Shown: piece by piece, positions 47,748 to 56,003 of the stretch
How positions within the stretch are numbered: the stretch's first letter is position 1
How the letters are laid out: each line of letters starts with the position of its first letter
Assembly: GCA_002708845.1 (NCBI GenBank)
Contig: PAPI01000022.1
Span: forward strand, 1-64,000
Length of the DNA stretch: 64,000 nucleotides
Origin: Leeuwenhoekiella sp.
GTDB lineage: Bacteria; Bacteroidota; Bacteroidia; Flavobacteriales; Flavobacteriaceae
Direction: 5' to 3'
Translations under genes and position numbers: made by a program
Notes under the pieces: model-generated
What the model was told of the DNA's origin: nothing
What the model saw: only the letters and a program-made list of their open reading frames with translations
The model's database searches: none

Positions 47748-48476
47748 ATGGAACCTAAGAAAAATCCCAAAGCAGATCTGTCTAAAAGAAGTGTACTCTT
47801 CTTTCAGTTGGGTCTTATTTTGATACTCGGGCTTACGTATATGGCTATCGAGTGGAAAACGTATGAGAAAGAGGCCATTGACATCGGACAGCTTCAAATG
47901 GATGATGAGCTGGAAGAAGATGTGCCGATTACAGAGTTAAATACTCCACCACCTCCACCACCTCCTCCACCGCCGCCACCAGCACCCGAAATCATCGAGG
48001 TTGTTGAGGATGATAAAGAAATTGAAGAAACTGTAATCGAGTCTACTGAAACCAGTCAGGAAGAGGAGATCGTAGAGGTTGAAGAAGTTTCTTTTGAAGA
48101 AGAAGAGGTTATTGAAGACGTTCCTTTTGCGGTTATTGAAAACGTACCGGTTTATCCTGGATGCGAAAACGAAAAAGGAAACGACGCTAAGAAAAAGTGT
48201 ATGTCTGAAAAGATCAGTCAGTTTGTAAACCGTAAGTTCAATACTGAACTGGGTAGCGAATTAGGTCTTTCAGGTATAAATCGTATTTATGTGCGTTTCA
48301 AAATTGATCAAAAAGGAAATATTGTAGACATAGGCTCTCGTGGTCCACATCCGCGTCTAGAATCTGAGGCAGAGCGTGTAATTAAGTTATTACCGCAAAT
48401 GACTCCAGGTAAGCAACGTGGTAAGGCAGTAGGGGTACTCTACTCACTTCCTATTGTATTTCAGGTACAGGATTAA
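47748..48476 (+). CDS. TonB family energy transducer, proline-rich
   Basis: 242 residues: one N-terminal membrane helix (about 15-36), a run of about a dozen prolines (66-78), an acidic Glu/Val-rich spacer and a TonB C-terminal domain (about 138-242) with YPGCENEKG and INRIYVRFKID. Two cysteines flank the start of the C-terminal domain. Expected to link the proton-motive force to an outer-membrane receptor; no exbB/exbD genes are nearby. Own terminator follows. Paralogous to the next gene. Confidence 0.88.
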   Translation: MEPKKNPKADLSKRSVLFFQLGLILILGLTYMAIEWKTYEKEAIDIGQLQMDDELEEDVPITELNTPPPPPPPPPPPPAPEIIEVVEDDKEIEETVIESTETSQEEEIVEVEEVSFEEEEVIEDVPFAVIENVPVYPGCENEKGNDAKKKCMSEKISQFVNRKFNTELGSELGLSGINRIYVRFKIDQKGNIVDIGSRGPHPRLESEAERVIKLLPQMTPGKQRGKAVGVLYSLPIVFQVQD

Positions 48477-48496
48477 TCCTTACCTAATAAAATATC

Positions 48497-48532
48497 AAAA
48501 ACCCGTCCGCGAAAGCGAGACGGGTTTTTTTA
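48497..48532 (+). terminator. Intrinsic terminator after first TonB gene
   Basis: Stem AAACCCGTC / GACGGGTTT enclosing an inner CGC-GAAA-GCG stem, followed by seven T residues; about 20 bases after the stop codon. Confidence 0.92.
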
Positions 48533-48586
48533 TGGCAAGCTTATTGTTAAAGTTTTAAGTATTAGTAACCATTAAAACTTTTATTT

Positions 48587-49366
48587 ATGAGTAATTCTCA
48601 AAAAAGCGAATCTCGCGCTCGGCAAAGCGGAGATCGCACAACAAGCAAGCATGATGTAAATCTACGAAAAAACACGGTGGTCTATTTTCAGATAGGTTTG
48701 ATTACCGCGTTGCTTTTAGCAATTTTTCTTTTTGAGCTTAAGTCGCCTGTTAGCGTCTATGAACCTCAGGATTATGGTGATATTCCTACAGTATCAGAAG
48801 ATCAGTGGAATAAGCCTATCAGGAGGGAAGTCCCAAAAGAGGTGCAGCCCAAAACCGAAGAGGTGAGTGATTTGTTGCCTCCAGAGCCTGTTGAGGATAT
48901 AGTGGATTTTGAACCGCCAACTTTTGAGCCTCAAAATCCTGATGCTCCAGATTCTGAAAGCATTGATGAAAGCAGTTTTGTGAAAGTTCCAGAGCCTCCT
49001 GTAGAGACAACAACATTTGTAGCTGTCGAAAGGGTTCCGGTTTTCCCTGGTTGTGAAGATTTGAAAACAAATGAAGAGCTGAAAGCCTGTATGCAGGAAA
49101 AAATGAATCGATTCATCAATCGTAATTTTGATACGGGTATTGGAGAACGCTATGGTTTGCAAGGAATCAATAAAGTTGACATTCAGTTTACCATTGATGA
49201 GTTTGGTAAAGTAACTGATCTGAAAACCCGGGCTCCTCACCCTGCTCTTGAGGAAGAGGCTGTGCGCGTTATGGAAAAATTACCTCAAATGGAGCCTGGT
49301 AAGCAACGGGATCGTAACGTTCGCGTTATTTATTATCAACCTATTAAATTTCAAATTCAGAATTAG
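48587..49366 (+). CDS. TonB family energy transducer, second paralogue
   Basis: 259 residues with a basic N-terminus, one membrane helix (about 31-47), a Pro/Glu-rich spacer without the long proline run of its neighbour, and a TonB C-terminal domain (about 145-259) with VFPGCEDLKT, INKVDIQFTID and LPQMEPGKQRD. The domain is clearly related to that of the upstream gene, indicating tandem duplication. Flanked by its own terminator, so it is not in one operon with the first copy. Confidence 0.88.
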   Translation: MSNSQKSESRARQSGDRTTSKHDVNLRKNTVVYFQIGLITALLLAIFLFELKSPVSVYEPQDYGDIPTVSEDQWNKPIRREVPKEVQPKTEEVSDLLPPEPVEDIVDFEPPTFEPQNPDAPDSESIDESSFVKVPEPPVETTTFVAVERVPVFPGCEDLKTNEELKACMQEKMNRFINRNFDTGIGERYGLQGINKVDIQFTIDEFGKVTDLKTRAPHPALEEEAVRVMEKLPQMEPGKQRDRNVRVIYYQPIKFQIQN

Positions 49367-49384
49367 CTTTACTTAACTATTTTG

Positions 49385-49413
49385 AACAGCCCGCAGGATT
49401 TGCGGGCTGTTTC
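49385..49413 (+). terminator. Intrinsic terminator after second TonB gene
   Basis: 11-bp stem AACAGCCCGCA / TGCGGGCTGTT with loop GGATT, 18 bases after the stop codon; the tail TTCTATTTTG is moderately T-rich. Confidence 0.88.
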
Positions 49414-49500
49414 TATTTTGAACGCATAGTTTTGAAATAAAAGCTAAAGAACAGGTGTTTAAAAAATAGTATCTTTCCCCAACCTAAATCTTATAAGTTC

Positions 49501-51603
49501 ATGTCATTCAAGACTTTTGCTGCTGGCATAGCGTTTTTTATTGTTTCTACAGTGCAGGCTCAGTTGATCACGGGTAACTTTGAGCAGTATCCCGTATTTG
49601 AGGAATGCGAAGCGGTTACTGCCAGTGAACTTCCGGCATGCTTCAATCAAACTTTGATAACTAAGATCAAAGCAGATTTTAAAATGCCTCAACGTGTAAT
49701 TGACGAACAATATCAGGGTGATCTGGTAGTGCTATTTGAAGTAAATGAAGAGGGTAAATTTGAGTTGCTTCATGTTACCGGTATTTATGAGGAGTTACGC
49801 AGCGAAATCACGCGGGTGTTTGAAGATTTACCTCAAATAAAACCCGCTACCTATAACGCCCGTCCTACGTATATGCAATTTAATATGCCTATACCTATTC
49901 CATTTGCCAGCGATTCTTCAGCAGTAAAGAACTTCAAAACAGGAGCTGTGCCTGTAAAAAAGCTCGAGGAGCAAAGTGAATATGATGCTATAAAGACCTT
50001 TCCTTTTGAAAACAGGGAATACAAGTCACAATTATTCATTCCTTTTTCTCACGAAACCTATAGCCGTTTTGATCAGGAGCTAAACCGGGTGGGTACCAAT
50101 ACGCATACTGCGGGAAAGCCGTTTACGTACGATAATGTAAACACTTACTATGATTTTAAAGAAGCACGTGAGGGTCTGTATAAAAAAAAAGAGTCGTGGT
50201 TTGGGCGTAAACTTTGGAATGAACATATGGTCACCCTTCAGGGAGAAGACTACTGGTTTACTCTAGACCCCGCTGCCGACCTTCAATTGGGTTTTGAAAG
50301 TGCAAATAATGAAGATCAAAGTTATACGTATAATAATACGAGAGCAGTAATTTTTCAGGGTGGACTAGGTAAAAATTTAAATTTCTACACCGTGGTCTAC
50401 GAAAGTCAGGGCACTTTTGCGGGTTATTTTAACAGATTTGCACGTTCCATTAGACCTGATGGTGGAAACCCCGCTATTGTTCCCGGTAGGGGTGTAGCTG
50501 CAGAATCAGCTTCCGGAGATTTTGATTATCCGGTGGCGGAAGGCTATTTATCATATACACCCAATAAATACTTCAATTTTCAGTTTGGGCACGGTAAAAA
50601 CTTTATTGGTGATGGTTATCGTTCTCTATTGCTTTCAGATAACGCGAGTCCGTATCCATTTTTTAAACTCAACACCACATTTTGGAAACTGAAATACACC
50701 AATACCTGGATGTCTTTACGGGATGTGCGTCCCGATGTGGTTGCAGATGGTTCTTTTAAAACCAAGTATATGGCCAATCATTATTTGAGCTTAAATGTAA
50801 CCAAACGGCTGAATATAGGTCTCTTTGAAAATGTAATTTGGACTAATGATAATGACAGGGGTTTTGACCTGAATTACCTTAATCCGGTAATTTTTTACCG
50901 TGCTATTGAATTTTCAACCGGATCGCGGGGTGGTAATGCTTTAATAGGATTGACCGGTAAGTACAAATTTAGTGATCGTTTTAATGCCTATGCTCAGGTT
51001 ATAATCGATGAATTTTCTACCAGAGCCGTTTTTAGCAGTGAAAAATCATTTCAAAATAAACAAGGAGTGCAGCTAGGCTTTAAATACTACGATGCTTTCA
51101 ATGTAGATAATTTACAGCTGCAGTTTGAGTTTAATCAGGTGCGCCCTTACGTTTATTCTAATAATGAGATTGTGTTAAACTATGGTCATAATAATCAGTC
51201 TATGGCACACCTCTGGGGTGCAAACTTTAGGGAGCTTATAGCCATTGCACGTTACCGAAACGATAGGTGGTTTGGTTCTGCAAAAATTATTTATGGGGAG
51301 CGCGGCTTCGAGATTGGTGATATCAATCAGGTTTATTACGGCGGAAGTATTTATGGGAATGATGAAAATATTCCTTCTGAATTAGGTATTGAAATAGGGC
51401 AGGGGAACAGGGCTAATACATTTTTGGGTAATGTAGAGGTTGGTTATTTGTTGAATCCGTCAACAAACCTGAAACTTTATGCTTCCGTTTTATACAGGGA
51501 TAACCGTATAGAGCAGTTTGATCCCGTAAATCTTGCAGAACGAACAGTCTGGGTAAATTTTGGTTTTAGAACCGATTTATTCAACTGGTATTTTGATTAT
51601 TAA
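49501..51603 (+). CDS. remB: Probable gliding motility outer-membrane protein RemB
   Basis: 700-residue outer-membrane protein. Signal peptide ends near VQA (20). Residues about 25-130 form a module like the C-terminal domain of the two upstream TonB proteins: the pattern YPVFEECEA, ACFNQ, VLFEVNEEGKF and EDLPQIKPA matches theirs position for position. The rest (about 170-700) is a beta-barrel with alternating aromatic strands, including FGHGKNFIGDGYRSLLLSD, a segment I associate with RemB and capsule-assembly (Wzi-like) barrels. It ends in the aromatic residues FDY. RemB assignment is by recollection of the family and is likely, not certain. Confidence 0.65.
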   Translation: MSFKTFAAGIAFFIVSTVQAQLITGNFEQYPVFEECEAVTASELPACFNQTLITKIKADFKMPQRVIDEQYQGDLVVLFEVNEEGKFELLHVTGIYEELRSEITRVFEDLPQIKPATYNARPTYMQFNMPIPIPFASDSSAVKNFKTGAVPVKKLEEQSEYDAIKTFPFENREYKSQLFIPFSHETYSRFDQELNRVGTNTHTAGKPFTYDNVNTYYDFKEAREGLYKKKESWFGRKLWNEHMVTLQGEDYWFTLDPAADLQLGFESANNEDQSYTYNNTRAVIFQGGLGKNLNFYTVVYESQGTFAGYFNRFARSIRPDGGNPAIVPGRGVAAESASGDFDYPVAEGYLSYTPNKYFNFQFGHGKNFIGDGYRSLLLSDNASPYPFFKLNTTFWKLKYTNTWMSLRDVRPDVVADGSFKTKYMANHYLSLNVTKRLNIGLFENVIWTNDNDRGFDLNYLNPVIFYRAIEFSTGSRGGNALIGLTGKYKFSDRFNAYAQVIIDEFSTRAVFSSEKSFQNKQGVQLGFKYYDAFNVDNLQLQFEFNQVRPYVYSNNEIVLNYGHNNQSMAHLWGANFRELIAIARYRNDRWFGSAKIIYGERGFEIGDINQVYYGGSIYGNDENIPSELGIEIGQGNRANTFLGNVEVGYLLNPSTNLKLYASVLYRDNRIEQFDPVNLAERTVWVNFGFRTDLFNWYFDY

Positions 51604-51618
51604 CTAAAAACTTTGGCT

Positions 51619-52026
51619 TTGAAATTATTTAAAAACAGTATTGTGCTTTTAATGCTTGTGGCATTGAATTCGTGTGAAGAAAAAACAGAAAAGCCCGAAA
51701 GTGATTTCGATTCTAATTTTGCACATGTGGTCTACTTCTGGTTAAATAATCCCAATAATTCAGATGACCGGGCTGAATTTGAAAAAGCTTTGAAACAATT
51801 CTTAAATACAAGTGAGTATGCGCAAACCAGATTTATAGGCATACCTGCAAATACGCCGCGTGATGTGGTTGATAACAGCTGGACGTATTCAATAATTCTA
51901 ACCTTTCCTTCAAAAGAAATTCAGGACAAGTATCAAAAAGAACCTGTGCATCTCAAATTTGTTGAAGAAGCTTCACATTTGTGGGAGCGTGTTCAGGTTT
52001 ATGATGCGGTGGGGCTTGATAATTGA
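51619..52026 (+). CDS. Lipoprotein with Dabb (stress-responsive alpha/beta barrel) domain
   Basis: About 135 residues with a lipoprotein signal (hydrophobic IVLLMLVAL then lipobox LNSC) and a Dabb ferredoxin-like domain (about 35-130) seen in HVVYFWL at the start and YSIILTFPSKEIQDKYQ in the middle. Dabb proteins are small dimeric barrels of mostly unknown role; a lipid-anchored form is common in Flavobacteriia. Two in-frame TTG starts are possible, 51613 and 51619; the second gives the more natural MKLFKNS. Ten to sixteen bases after remB, so probably cotranscribed. Confidence 0.75.
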   Translation: MKLFKNSIVLLMLVALNSCEEKTEKPESDFDSNFAHVVYFWLNNPNNSDDRAEFEKALKQFLNTSEYAQTRFIGIPANTPRDVVDNSWTYSIILTFPSKEIQDKYQKEPVHLKFVEEASHLWERVQVYDAVGLDN

Positions 52027-52143
52027 TTCCTGAATAAGGCTTAGAGATTCAGATTTTCTTAAAATGCTTTTCAGGGTCTTGATCTTGGATTTGCGATGTT
52101 TGAGGTGTTAAAATATATCAAGTTTTAATATACCTAATATCGC

Positions 52144-52174
52144 TTGTGCAGATGCCGTGTGTGTGGTATCTTTG
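52144..52174 (+). promoter_or_regulatory. Promoter of the heme O synthase/oxidase operon
   Basis: TTG at 52144-52146, 20-base spacer, TATCTTTG at 52167-52174: an exact fit to the Bacteroidota promoter. It overlaps the longest possible reading frame of ctaB, which argues for a downstream start of that gene. Confidence 0.75.
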
Positions 52175-52192
52175 CACGACTTTTTAAAGCCC

Positions 52193-53101
52193 TTGAAAAA
52201 CACGCTTTTGAGCCTTGCAAAATCTCATAATTTAGCCCCTTCCGCCTGGCAGGATTTTAAAGAAATCACCAAGATGCGTCTGGCCATCAGTGTGGTATTC
52301 TCAAGCATGGCGGGCTACCTTCTCGGGGCTTACACTATAAACTGGATTACCGTATTACTTTTGGCTGTGGGCGGATATCTCATGGTAGGCGCTTCTAATG
52401 CCTACAATCAGATTATTGAAAAAGATCTTGATGCCTTGATGGACCGCACTAAAAACAGACCGGTTGCAGCCGGTCGTATGTCTGTAAGCAGGGCTTTTGT
52501 TATTGCCACAGTCTTTACGGTTTTGGGCCTCGCAGTTCTTTATTTTATCAACCCGATTACCGCTGTTTTTGGAGCGATTTCTATTTTTTTATACGTCAGC
52601 GTTTATACACCTTTAAAAACTAAAACACCGCTTTCCGTTTTTGTAGGGGCTTTTCCGGGTGCAATTCCTTTTATGATGGGGTGGATTGCGGCTACGGGGA
52701 ATCTTGGGATTGAAGCCGGAACTTTATTCATGTTACAATTCTTTTGGCAATTTCCCCATTTTTGGGCAATCGGCTGGTTCCTGTATGATGATTATAAAAA
52801 GGGGGGATTCTTTATGTTGCCCACCGGAAAACGAGACCGCGGAACTGCTGTGCAGGTAATTCTATACACGGTTTGGACTATTTTGGTCTCACTCATTCCG
52901 GTTTTTGGAGTTACCGGAAGACTGTATTTAACGCCTATCTCTGCTTTCTTAGTAGGAATTCTAGGTCTGGGGCTGCTTTATTATGCCGTCAGACTCTACA
53001 TTTATAAAAACAACCTTACCGCCAAACGACTTATGCTTTCCAGCGTGAGTTACATCACATTGATTCAAATTATATACGTAGCTGATAAATTTTTAAGGTA
53101 A
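52193..53101 (+). CDS. ctaB: Protoheme IX farnesyltransferase (heme O synthase)
   Basis: Transfers farnesyl to heme b to form heme O, the precursor of heme A for the oxidase. UbiA-type prenyltransferase with about nine helices; first Asp-rich motif NQIIEKDLDALMDRT and second loop YDDYKKGG are present. The frame is open from a GTG at 52157 (314 residues), but a promoter -7 element covers its first codons, so I favour the TTG at 52193, giving MKNTLLSLAKSH and about 302 residues. First gene of the oxidase group 2; coxC-like gene follows with a one-base overlap. Confidence 0.92.
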   Translation: MKNTLLSLAKSHNLAPSAWQDFKEITKMRLAISVVFSSMAGYLLGAYTINWITVLLLAVGGYLMVGASNAYNQIIEKDLDALMDRTKNRPVAAGRMSVSRAFVIATVFTVLGLAVLYFINPITAVFGAISIFLYVSVYTPLKTKTPLSVFVGAFPGAIPFMMGWIAATGNLGIEAGTLFMLQFFWQFPHFWAIGWFLYDDYKKGGFFMLPTGKRDRGTAVQVILYTVWTILVSLIPVFGVTGRLYLTPISAFLVGILGLGLLYYAVRLYIYKNNLTAKRLMLSSVSYITLIQIIYVADKFLR

Positions 53102-53694
53102 TGGATTATACATCGCAATCACAACAGGTAAAAATCGCCCGATCAAAAAAAATGATGCTGTGGTTTGGCATAGTAAGTCTTTCGATGATGTTCGGGGGGC
53201 TTACCAGTGCATATATTGTGAGTAGTGAGCGCAAAGACTGGCTTCATGACTTTCAGCTTCCGCAGGCATTTTATATCAGTACGGCTATTATTATTCTGAG
53301 TAGTTTAAGTATGCTGGTGGCTAAGAGAGCTATTTCTAAAGAAAATAATACATTAGGCACGCTCGCCTTAGTTGTTACTGCGATTCTTGGAATAGGCTTT
53401 GTGATATTTCAATTCAAAGGTTTTGGTGAAATTGTTCAGGAAGGCTATTTCTTTACCGGGAGCCAAAGTAATGTGACGACCTCTTTTATTTATGCTTTTG
53501 TTATAAGTCACGTGATACACGTGGCGGCAGGTATTTTGGTGTTGCTGGTTATACTTGTCCAGCAATTGCGAGGTAAATACGCTAGCGGTCAGACGCTTGG
53601 CCTTGAGTTGGGGGCGACCTTCTGGCACTTTGTAGATATACTCTGGATTTATCTTTTCCTCTTTTTTATGTTTGCCGAAGATATTATTCATTAA
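53101..53694 (+). CDS. Heme-copper oxidase subunit III-like protein
   Basis: 197 residues with five predicted helices; the pattern ISHVIHVAAGILVLL and the C-terminal ATFWHFVDILWIYLFLFFMF are characteristic of cytochrome c/quinol oxidase subunit III. Begins at the last base of the ctaB stop codon. It is a shorter, clearly different paralogue of the subunit III encoded next, so this oxidase locus has two subunit III-type proteins, a common arrangement in Flavobacteriia. Which is in the mature enzyme is not decided by sequence. Confidence 0.9.
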   Translation: MDYTSQSQQVKIARSKKMMLWFGIVSLSMMFGGLTSAYIVSSERKDWLHDFQLPQAFYISTAIIILSSLSMLVAKRAISKENNTLGTLALVVTAILGIGFVIFQFKGFGEIVQEGYFFTGSQSNVTTSFIYAFVISHVIHVAAGILVLLVILVQQLRGKYASGQTLGLELGATFWHFVDILWIYLFLFFMFAEDIIH

Positions 53695-53765
53695 ACAAGG
53701 AAGGTTTTTATTAAAAAACCTTTAAGAATTCTTTTTTTTGAATGGTTATAAATACCGATTATTGC

Positions 53766-53797
53766 TTTGAAAAGCATTTTTAAAATACCTATTTTTG
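53766..53797 (+). promoter_or_regulatory. Promoter of coxC-cox4
   Basis: TTTG at 53766-53769, 20-base spacer, TATTTTTG at 53790-53797: an exact match to the Bacteroidota consensus, 27 bases before the coxC start. Confidence 0.8.
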
Positions 53798-53823
53798 CAA
53801 CGCTTATTAACCGATATTAAAAT

Positions 53824-54807
53824 ATGAACGCTACAGCTGTTAAAACAGGCACGGAAGGAAAGGTCTGGGGAGGCGGAGATGAACAACCTCTAAAAGCGAG
53901 TTACGGTAAATTAATGATGTGGTTTTTCATCCTTTCGGATGCGCTCACATTTTCTGGTTTTCTCGCGGCATATGGATTTTCTCGTTTTAAATACCTCAAC
54001 ATTTGGCCTATTGCCGATGAAGTATTTACGCACTTTCCTTTTTTACACGGTGTTGATGCTCCTATGTATTATGTGGCGTTGATGACTTTTATACTTATTT
54101 TCTCCTCTGTTACGATGGTACTTGCAGTAGATGCGGGTCACCAGATGAAGAAGAATAAGGTGATTTGGTACATGTTCTTCACTATTCTTGGTGGAGTGAT
54201 TTTCGTTGGCTCACAAGCCTGGGAATGGGCGAATTTCATTTCTGGAGAATATGGAGCTGTAGAGACGAAAGGTGGGAAAATCATTCAGTTTGTTAATCAA
54301 GAAGGAGAGCAGGTCACTTTAGAGTCTTTTGCAGTTGAGCTTCCTAGAGAGCGCACGCGTCTTACTAAGAATGAAGCTCTTTGGTACGTGTCAGAGAGCA
54401 GTCTTCCAGATTATGATCTGGCCGAAGTGGTTGAAGGCTTTAAGGCTAATCCAGATTTATTAGTGCGTACGCAGCTCTTAAATGAAGACGGTCGAAAAGT
54501 TATCCTATCTCGAGAAGAGTCGCTTGCCAAATTAGAGAATGATGGAGTGCAGGTTGTTCAGGGAGCTAATTTGGTGCATAATGAATATGGTCCGCCATTG
54601 TTTGCAGATTTCTTTTTCTTTATTACCGGTTTTCACGGTTTCCACGTATTTTCTGGTGTGATTATTAATATCATCATTTTTATTAATGTGATTTTAGGTA
54701 CTTACGAGCGTAGAGGAAGCTATGAAATGGTTGAGAAAGTAGGTTTGTACTGGCACTTTGTAGATTTAGTTTGGGTGTTTGTATTTACATTCTTCTATCT
54801 AGTTTAA
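53824..54807 (+). CDS. coxC: Cytochrome c oxidase subunit III with hydrophilic insert
   Basis: 327-residue subunit III. Helical parts are at 28-50, 78-103, 112-136, then 258-292 and 306-326, ending with GLYWHFVDLVWVFVFTFFYLV. Between the third helix and FFFFITGFHGFHV there is a soluble insert of about 110 residues (about 142-253), charged and with no cofactor motif, which is absent from mitochondrial-type subunit III. Own promoter; followed by cox4. Confidence 0.93.
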   Translation: MNATAVKTGTEGKVWGGGDEQPLKASYGKLMMWFFILSDALTFSGFLAAYGFSRFKYLNIWPIADEVFTHFPFLHGVDAPMYYVALMTFILIFSSVTMVLAVDAGHQMKKNKVIWYMFFTILGGVIFVGSQAWEWANFISGEYGAVETKGGKIIQFVNQEGEQVTLESFAVELPRERTRLTKNEALWYVSESSLPDYDLAEVVEGFKANPDLLVRTQLLNEDGRKVILSREESLAKLENDGVQVVQGANLVHNEYGPPLFADFFFFITGFHGFHVFSGVIINIIIFINVILGTYERRGSYEMVEKVGLYWHFVDLVWVFVFTFFYLV

Positions 54808-54855
54808 TTTTAAAAAATTATTATTCCGCAAAGCGGAACTATTAAAAAATATATA

Positions 54856-55215
54856 ATGGCACACGATTCAGCACATCATGGTTCAGCTACTAAAAGAATC
54901 TGGACGGTTTTTGGGATCCTTTCTATAGTAACGATTGTAGAAGTTGCTTTAGGTATCATCAGACCTGTGTTCTTAATTGAGACGCATTTTTTGAGAATGC
55001 ACCTTCTTAACTGGATATTTATTGTTCTTACACTTTACAAGGCCTACTTAATTACTTGGGCATTTATGCATATGGAGCACGAGACTAAGGGTCTGCGACG
55101 TTCTGTAGTATGGACTGGGATATTTCTTGTTTGTTATTTGATCTTTATTCTACTTACCGAAGGAGATTACATTTTTGATGTATATAAAGAGGGGTATGTA
55201 GCCTGGGATTTTTAA
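54856..55215 (+). CDS. Cytochrome c oxidase subunit IV (bacterial small subunit)
   Basis: 119 residues, three membrane helices (about 15-35, 48-70, 83-100). The IFIVLTLYKAYLITWAFMH segment matches the prokaryotic subunit IV family that accompanies A1-type oxidases. Directly downstream of coxC and followed by a terminator with a UUCG loop. Confidence 0.88.
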   Translation: MAHDSAHHGSATKRIWTVFGILSIVTIVEVALGIIRPVFLIETHFLRMHLLNWIFIVLTLYKAYLITWAFMHMEHETKGLRRSVVWTGIFLVCYLIFILLTEGDYIFDVYKEGYVAWDF

Positions 55216-55231
55216 TCCGTTATAAAATTTT

Positions 55232-55257
55232 AAAAGACGACTTCGGTCGTCTTTTTT
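55232..55257 (+). terminator. Intrinsic terminator of coxC-cox4
   Basis: 10-bp stem AAAAGACGAC / GTCGTCTTTT closed by a TTCG tetraloop, followed by further T residues; 16 bases after the subunit IV stop. Confidence 0.95.
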
Positions 55258-55266
55258 TATGTCTTG

Positions 55267-55298
55267 TTTTAATGCAAACGTTCTGTGATGTACCTTTG
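55267..55298 (+). promoter_or_regulatory. Putative promoter of the SCO/DUF420 operon
   Basis: TACCTTTG at 55291-55298 is an exact -7 element; 20 bases upstream is TTTT, one mismatch from TTTG. It follows the coxC-cox4 terminator and precedes the operon by 73 bases. Confidence 0.6.
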
Positions 55299-55371
55299 CA
55301 CTCGGTTTCGGAAAGGGCTCCCGAAGTCGTATAAATAAATCCTAAATGACCCCAATTTAGAAGGTTTGGCT

Positions 55372-55998
55372 ATGAGAAAGTATTTTGTCTTAGGTGTTTT
55401 ATTTATCCTGCCTATCGTGGCCTATCTTTTCTTTGCTTCGGGAATTCACAATTTTGCAAAATTACCGGTACTTCAGGAAAATGTACCTGAGTTTGAAGCT
55501 ATTTCAGGAGTTCAATTTCAGGACAAAATAACCGTCCTGGGTTTTTTAGGAAATACCATTGAGCGCGAAGGTGGTGACTTATTCAATTTAAATCAGAAGA
55601 TCTTTAAACCTTTCCGGGAATTTGATGATTTTCAATTTGTATACCTTGTTCCTGAAACTATTGACGCAGCAGAACTGGATAAAGTCAGAACAGAGTTAGC
55701 GCGACTTACCGATATCTCAAACTGGTATTTTGTTAATCTTCCGCAGGAAACTATTGCGAGTGTTTTTGAAAGTTTAAATACACCCTATGATTTAATGGCT
55801 GATGGAGGTTCTAAGTATATTTTTATTGTTGATAAAGCCCGTAATTTAAGAGGCCGGGATGATGACGAGGATGAAGGAGTGCTTTACGGATACGATAGTT
55901 CAGACATTGCAGAATTGTCTAATAAAATGAAAGACGATGTAAAAATTATTCTTGCTGAATACCGTCTTGCTCTGAAAAAAAATAATGCAGATCGCTAG
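55372..55998 (+). CDS. Membrane-anchored protein of unknown function next to SCO
   Basis: 208 residues from the ATG at 55372 (an in-frame TTG at 55366 adds two). One N-terminal membrane helix (about 5-23), then a soluble domain whose order of strands and helices (ITVLGFLGN, FQFVYLVP, NWYFVNLP, KYIFIVDKARNLRGRDDDEDE) recalls a thioredoxin/SCO-type fold with no cysteine. An acidic DDDEDE loop follows the last strand. Gene position, six bases before the SCO gene, suggests a part in oxidase assembly; this is inference. Confidence 0.75.
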   Translation: MRKYFVLGVLFILPIVAYLFFASGIHNFAKLPVLQENVPEFEAISGVQFQDKITVLGFLGNTIEREGGDLFNLNQKIFKPFREFDDFQFVYLVPETIDAAELDKVRTELARLTDISNWYFVNLPQETIASVFESLNTPYDLMADGGSKYIFIVDKARNLRGRDDDEDEGVLYGYDSSDIAELSNKMKDDVKIILAEYRLALKKNNADR

Positions 55999-56003
55999 TT
56001 GAT

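Noticed and set aside
47945-47985. CCACCT-type microsatellite
   Set aside because: Codes for the polyproline spacer normal in TonB proteins.
48794-49240. Overlapping minus-strand frames opposite the second TonB gene
   Set aside because: Mutually overlapping shadows of the Pro/Glu-rich coding region with no start context or homology.
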